From NCBI GenBank assembly GCA_020434375.1, contig JAGRAY010000021.1:1-16522 (forward strand): 16,522 nucleotides of DNA, read 5' to 3'. Shown here piece after piece: positions 12,888-16,522 of this stretch (position 1 is the first letter of the stretch; each line of letters starts with the position of its first letter). The translations under genes were made by a program, and so were the position numbers. This stretch comes from Bdellovibrionales bacterium (GTDB lineage: Bacteria; Bdellovibrionota_G; JALEGL01; JAGRAY01). Under the pieces are notes generated by a model. The model was given only the letters and a program-made list of their open reading frames with translations. It had not been told where the DNA came from and did no database searches.

Positions 12888-15800
12888 ATGGAAACAGATG
12901 ATTTTAAAACGCTATTTCGGTCAACCACTGTGGGCGAACAGTGGACAGGTCTTGTGGGTTCATCGGCAAGCGCGGCGATTGCCTTTGGCGTTGATGATCT
13001 TTCCGATCCTGTTCTTATTGTCTGTCATGATGAAGATGCAGCCAATACGCTTAAAAGAGATTTAAAGTATTTCCTTTCGTTAAACGAAGGTCCTCAAGTT
13101 TCGTTGTTTGACTTTCCTGCTCGTAAAACCGTTCGAAAATTTTCGCAACTTGAAGACGTGTATGTATTAGGCTGCAGACTTGGTGCTCTTTATCATCTTC
13201 AGCAAAGAACTTCCCAATTAGTCATTGTATCAACCATAGAGGCTGTATCTCAAATCACACTGCCTCGTGCATCAATGAATCATCGTATGGGGCTTTTAGA
13301 GGTTGGCGAGACTTACGATCGAGATCAGTTGATTCAAGAACTTATTTCTGCTGGGTATGACCAAGAAAATACAGTGATCGAGCCTTCTTCATTTGCCATT
13401 CGAGGTTCCATTTTAGATATGTACTCTCCCAACTATCGAAGACCTCTTCGAATCGAGTTTTTCGATGATCAAATAGAATCAATGCGATTTTTTGATCCTG
13501 CTTCTCAGAGGTCAGGAGAGGACATAAAAGAATACATATGGATTCCGTCTCGCGAAGTGTTTTTAGAGCCTTCTTTGCTTTCTCAGTTGGAGAGACGCTT
13601 AAAAGAACTTTGCGATCATAGAAATATTCCCCCTCGTGTTCGATTAGAATTTCTTGAATCTTTGAAAGAACAGCGATTCACGTCAGCAAGAGAACTTTTG
13701 ATGCCATTGTTTTTTGAAAAAACGGAAACAATAATCGACTATTTACCTGCGAATACAAAAGTGATTATGGTTGATCCATTTTCGATTCGTCGAGAAATTC
13801 ATGAGCTTTTGGATCAGTTTGAAAAGATCGAAACGGATCAGAATCGAAATCAAGTATTGGCTTGCCCGCCCTCGATGCACACGATTTCACTGAAAGACGT
13901 TCTGTCAAAACTTGAATCTTTGAGGTACCTGGAAATTTCTGATGTCTTAGCCGACGACACCAAACCGAGTGTTAAAAAGTTTCCAATATTTACGAATCAA
14001 AATCTTCGGCAATCTGTAAAATTTATAAAGAAGGGCGATAACCCACTAAAAGCATTTCAACAGGCGCTTTTCGATTGGCGTGATCAAGGTCTTCGGTGTG
14101 TGATCGTAGCGCAATCAGAGTCGGGTTTTACAAGGCTTGAAGGGCTTTTAAAACCTTATCTTCCAGATCTATTAGCCAAGCGGCAAATCAATTTTAATGA
14201 CATTTTTAATAACCAGAATGGAGTCACCTTGACTCTGGGAAGCTTGGGACAAGGCTTTGTTTTTCCTGAAGGGAAAATAGCTATCGTGACGGAGGCAGAT
14301 CTTTTTGGAGAAAGAAGGATAGCTTCGAAAAAAGGGGGGGAAGTCGCTTCATCGATTGATCTTAGAGAGTTGTCGCCAGGAGACTATATTGTGCACCTTG
14401 ATCACGGTATAGGTCTATATAAGGGTCTTGAGAGAATCAAAATCGGTCAAAATGAAGGTGACTTTCTGCTCATTGAGTATGCTGACAAGGATAAACTGTT
14501 TTTGCCGGTGTACCGACTCAACCGTGTCCATAAATATGTTGGTGGAAGTGCAACGAAAGTGGCGCTCGATCGCCTTGGAAATCCTCAGTCTTGGGATAAA
14601 GCTAGAGAGCGCACTAAGAAAGCGGTTCAAGAAATGGCAGATGAGCTCCTTGCGCTCTATGCCGCAAGGCAAGTTGCTACAAAAAAGCCTTATAGTCTGC
14701 CGGATCACGGATACCTAGCTTTTGAAGAAGAATTTCCCTACGAGGAGACAAGAGACCAACTTCGAACGCTGGAAGAAGTGCACCATGATTTAGAGTCAGA
14801 TAAACCCATGGACCGCCTTGTTTGTGGTGATGTCGGGTTTGGAAAAACAGAAATAGCGCTTCGTGCGGCGTTTCGAACGGCGATGGAAGGAATGCAAGTA
14901 GCAGTTTTGGTGCCGACAACTATCTTAGCGCAGCAACATTACCAAACATTTAAAGAGAGAATGAAGAATCACCCCATTTCTGTAGATTTTATGAGTCGAT
15001 TCAAAGACTCTAAAGCATTAAAACGGGTTGGCCAGCAACTTCGTGAAGGTAAGCTAGATATTGTGGTTGGTACACATCGACTTCTTTCTAAAGATGTTCA
15101 ATTCAAGAACTTAGGCCTTTTGGTTTTGGATGAAGAGCATCGGTTTGGTGTGAAACATAAGGAACGTATCAAGCAGTTTCGAAATCAAGTGAATGTCATG
15201 ACACTTACGGCAACGCCGATACCAAGAACACTTCAGCTTTCAATGACAGGTGTTCGCGACTTGTCTGTGATTAACACGCCCCCCATGGATCGCAAATCGG
15301 TAGAAACAGTGATTAGTGTTTTTGATGACGAAGCTGTGCAACTCATTATTCGTAAGGAAATAAGTCGAGGTGGGCAGGTGTTTTTTGTGCATAATCGCGT
15401 GGAGAGCATTGAAGCCATGGCCACGCATCTTCGCAAACTTGTTCCAGAAGCTAGCGTAGGTGTTGGCCACGCCCAAATGGATGAGAAGCGCCTTGAGAAT
15501 ACAATGTTCAAGTTTTTAACAAGAGAATTTGATGTTTTGGTTTCGACCACAATAATTGAATCCGGACTAGATATTTCAAATGCAAACACGATGATGATCA
15601 ACAGAGCTGACTGCTTTGGCTTGGCTCAACTTTATCAACTCAGAGGGCGCGTTGGTAGATCGGATCGTCACGCTTATTGTTATCTTTTAATCCCAGGTGA
15701 AAATATTATTGGAAAAGATGCTTTGAATCGCCTAAAGGCCCTCAAACGATTTTCGGAGCTTGGATCCGGACTCAAAATCGCATTGCATGATCTTGAAATG

Positions 15801-16373
15801 CGAGGTGCCGGTAATCTGCTTGGTGCCCAGCAGTCGGGACATATTTCAGAAGTTGGATTTGAGCTCTATAGCCAACTTCTTGATCGCGAAATTCGAATGC
15901 GAAAAGGCGAAAAGGTTGTGGATGAAATCGAACCTGAAATCCAAACACACACCCCGGCCTTTCTTCCGGAGGCATATGTTCCTGATTCTCAAGAGAGGCT
16001 TTTGCTGTACCGTCGATTATCGGCGACCAAAACATTTGAGGATCTTGACGTTTTAAAACAAGAACTTCGCGATCGCTTTGGCGCCCTTCCATCGCCTACA
16101 GAAAATCTGATTGAAGTCATTGAACTAAAAATTTTGGCAAGGAATCTGGGTATCTCCAGTCTAAAACTGGCAGGCGATGTGCCTCTAATTGAATTTACAG
16201 ATCACGCCAAAGTTAATATTGATAAGCTTTTAAAAATGGTCAAAAAAGATAAGCGCATGAAGCTTCGACCCGATAATCGTCTTTCGATAGAGATACCCTC
16301 AAATTACAATATGATCGAAGAAACGCGAAAAATCCTGTCTGAAATCAGCGAACCAAGTAATCACAGGAGTTAG
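12888..16373 (+). CDS. mfd: Transcription-repair coupling factor Mfd
   Basis: At 1161 residues this is full length (E. coli 1148). Mfd displaces RNA polymerase stalled at DNA lesions and recruits UvrA. The N-terminal UvrB-like part covers about 1-340. The RNA polymerase-interacting CarD-like domain is at about 490-560 (SPGDYIVHLDHGIGLYKGLE, FLPVYRLNRVHKYVG). The RecG-like translocase has Walker A GDVGFGKT at 647-654, DEEH at 748-751, TLTATPIPRTLQLSMTG, FFVHNRVESIE, and the arginine-finger region QLRGRVGRSDRHAYCYLL. The TRG region and the C-terminal D7 domain (about 1015-1110, with PEAYVPDSQERLLLYRRLS) follow. An in-frame stop at 12846-12848 with no start codon between it and 12888 fixes the start or places it later. 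There is no Shine-Dalgarno sequence; the leader is occupied by the palindrome. It is transcribed away from the radical SAM gene's end, towards the right-hand repeat. Confidence 0.96.
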   Translation: METDDFKTLFRSTTVGEQWTGLVGSSASAAIAFGVDDLSDPVLIVCHDEDAANTLKRDLKYFLSLNEGPQVSLFDFPARKTVRKFSQLEDVYVLGCRLGALYHLQQRTSQLVIVSTIEAVSQITLPRASMNHRMGLLEVGETYDRDQLIQELISAGYDQENTVIEPSSFAIRGSILDMYSPNYRRPLRIEFFDDQIESMRFFDPASQRSGEDIKEYIWIPSREVFLEPSLLSQLERRLKELCDHRNIPPRVRLEFLESLKEQRFTSARELLMPLFFEKTETIIDYLPANTKVIMVDPFSIRREIHELLDQFEKIETDQNRNQVLACPPSMHTISLKDVLSKLESLRYLEISDVLADDTKPSVKKFPIFTNQNLRQSVKFIKKGDNPLKAFQQALFDWRDQGLRCVIVAQSESGFTRLEGLLKPYLPDLLAKRQINFNDIFNNQNGVTLTLGSLGQGFVFPEGKIAIVTEADLFGERRIASKKGGEVASSIDLRELSPGDYIVHLDHGIGLYKGLERIKIGQNEGDFLLIEYADKDKLFLPVYRLNRVHKYVGGSATKVALDRLGNPQSWDKARERTKKAVQEMADELLALYAARQVATKKPYSLPDHGYLAFEEEFPYEETRDQLRTLEEVHHDLESDKPMDRLVCGDVGFGKTEIALRAAFRTAMEGMQVAVLVPTTILAQQHYQTFKERMKNHPISVDFMSRFKDSKALKRVGQQLREGKLDIVVGTHRLLSKDVQFKNLGLLVLDEEHRFGVKHKERIKQFRNQVNVMTLTATPIPRTLQLSMTGVRDLSVINTPPMDRKSVETVISVFDDEAVQLIIRKEISRGGQVFFVHNRVESIEAMATHLRKLVPEASVGVGHAQMDEKRLENTMFKFLTREFDVLVSTTIIESGLDISNANTMMINRADCFGLAQLYQLRGRVGRSDRHAYCYLLIPGENIIGKDALNRLKALKRFSELGSGLKIALHDLEMRGAGNLLGAQQSGHISEVGFELYSQLLDREIRMRKGEKVVDEIEPEIQTHTPAFLPEAYVPDSQERLLLYRRLSATKTFEDLDVLKQELRDRFGALPSPTENLIEVIELKILARNLGISSLKLAGDVPLIEFTDHAKVNIDKLLKMVKKDKRMKLRPDNRLSIEIPSNYNMIEETRKILSEISEPSNHRS

Positions 16374-16420
16374 CGCTTGCCTATTCGATGGAGGGAGCTT
16401 TGCCTGCCCCTATAATAGAG

Positions 16421-16490
16421 AAATTAAATATAAGTTGAAACACCAAAGTAAATTTTGGAAGTTGCCTACTGGCTTCGTCGCTACGCTCCA
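16421..16490 (-). repeat. Right copy of the 70-bp dispersed inverted repeat
   Basis: This is the inverted partner of bases 1-70, with 68 of 70 identical, lying 48 bp after the mfd stop. Directly before it is a perfect TATAAT (16411-16416) without a recognisable -35 box. Read on the minus strand, the repeat is preceded by an ATG (16497-16499) opening a frame of about 30 codons, but this is probably chance. The high identity of two non-coding copies over 16 kb apart indicates recent spread or conversion. Confidence 0.9.
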
Positions 16491-16520
16491 AGTCGCCATA
16501 CGTCAATCTTCCAAAATTTA
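16449..16520. repeat. Hairpin-forming 72-nt repeat unit spanning the right repeat and window edge
   Basis: TAAATTTTGGAAG (16449-16461) is matched perfectly by its inverse CTTCCAAAATTTA at 16508-16520. Further imperfect pairing lies inside: TTG with CAA, and TGGC (16470-16473) with GCCA (16495-16498). The unit could extrude as a cruciform or fold as RNA. Its first arm lies within the 70-bp repeat shared with the left edge, so the left copy probably continues into an equivalent second arm outside the window. The design resembles REP/BIME or MITE elements; the family is unknown. Confidence 0.7.
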
Positions 16521-16522
16521 AG

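Noticed and set aside
15233..15601. Antisense open frame of 122 codons within mfd
   Set aside because: It is fully inside the conserved helicase region of mfd on the other strand, has no ribosome site or recognisable domain, and is explained by codon bias of the sense gene.
16411..16416. Perfect TATAAT before the right-hand repeat as a promoter
   Set aside because: No -35 box at a suitable distance and no convincing gene downstream in the window.
1..16522. The whole window as a composite transposon or genomic island bounded by inverted repeats
   Set aside because: No transposase, integrase or target duplication is seen, and the contents (mfd, ftsH, rpoH, queG) are housekeeping genes; a dispersed repeat explains the edges better.

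Overview
The window is about 16.5 kb of moderately AT-rich bacterial chromosome. It is gene-dense and carries mostly conserved genes. A heat-shock sigma factor with an RpoH box, a Do-type periplasmic protease, FtsH, QueG and Mfd together indicate a Gram-negative, Proteobacteria-like organism. The low GC, the free-ferredoxin type 2-oxoacid oxidoreductase and the COG1964/Tes-like radical SAM protein would fit a deltaproteobacterial or Bdellovibrionota-type lineage. That placement is inference; no rRNA or other taxonomic marker is present.

Layout. (1) 1-243: left copy of a 70-bp repeat, then AT-rich sequence with an edge-truncated reading frame of doubtful value. (2) 244-2706, minus strand: htrA/degP-like protease followed by rpoH-like sigma factor. 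(3) 2815-5640, plus strand: ftsH and queG, diverging from htrA. (4) 5715-9601, plus strand: a tight four-gene operon in which a 2-oxoacid:ferredoxin oxidoreductase (fused gamma-alpha subunit plus beta subunit) lies between two CBS-pair proteins, the second carrying an N-terminal zinc ribbon. The operon ends at a terminator-like hairpin inside the 3' end of the convergent next gene. (5) 9598-10825: three small genes I do not recognise (membrane/coiled-coil protein, secreted four-cysteine protein, soluble 190-residue protein). (6) 10826-12782: an intergenic region with a near-consensus sigma-54 promoter and paired upstream palindromic sites, driving a large multi-cysteine radical SAM protein of the COG1964/tetraether-synthase type. 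(7) 12855-16373: a perfect 28-bp palindrome and then mfd. (8) 16374-16522: right, inverted copy of the 70-bp repeat, part of a hairpin-forming element.

How the genes may work together. Blocks 2 and 3 form an envelope and protein-quality stress locus: RpoH, a periplasmic/membrane-anchored Do protease, and FtsH, which degrades RpoH in E. coli. Block 4 is a metabolic module in which the CBS proteins are good candidates for adenylate-responsive partners of the ferredoxin-reducing enzyme. Block 6 is an independently controlled, activator-dependent gene, possibly for lipid modification. The near-identical inverted repeats at both edges probably reflect a dispersed repeat family, and perhaps assembly break points, rather than a mobile element carrying these housekeeping genes. 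No rRNA, tRNA, CRISPR array or transposase is visible, and no stretch over 300 bases lacks a gene.
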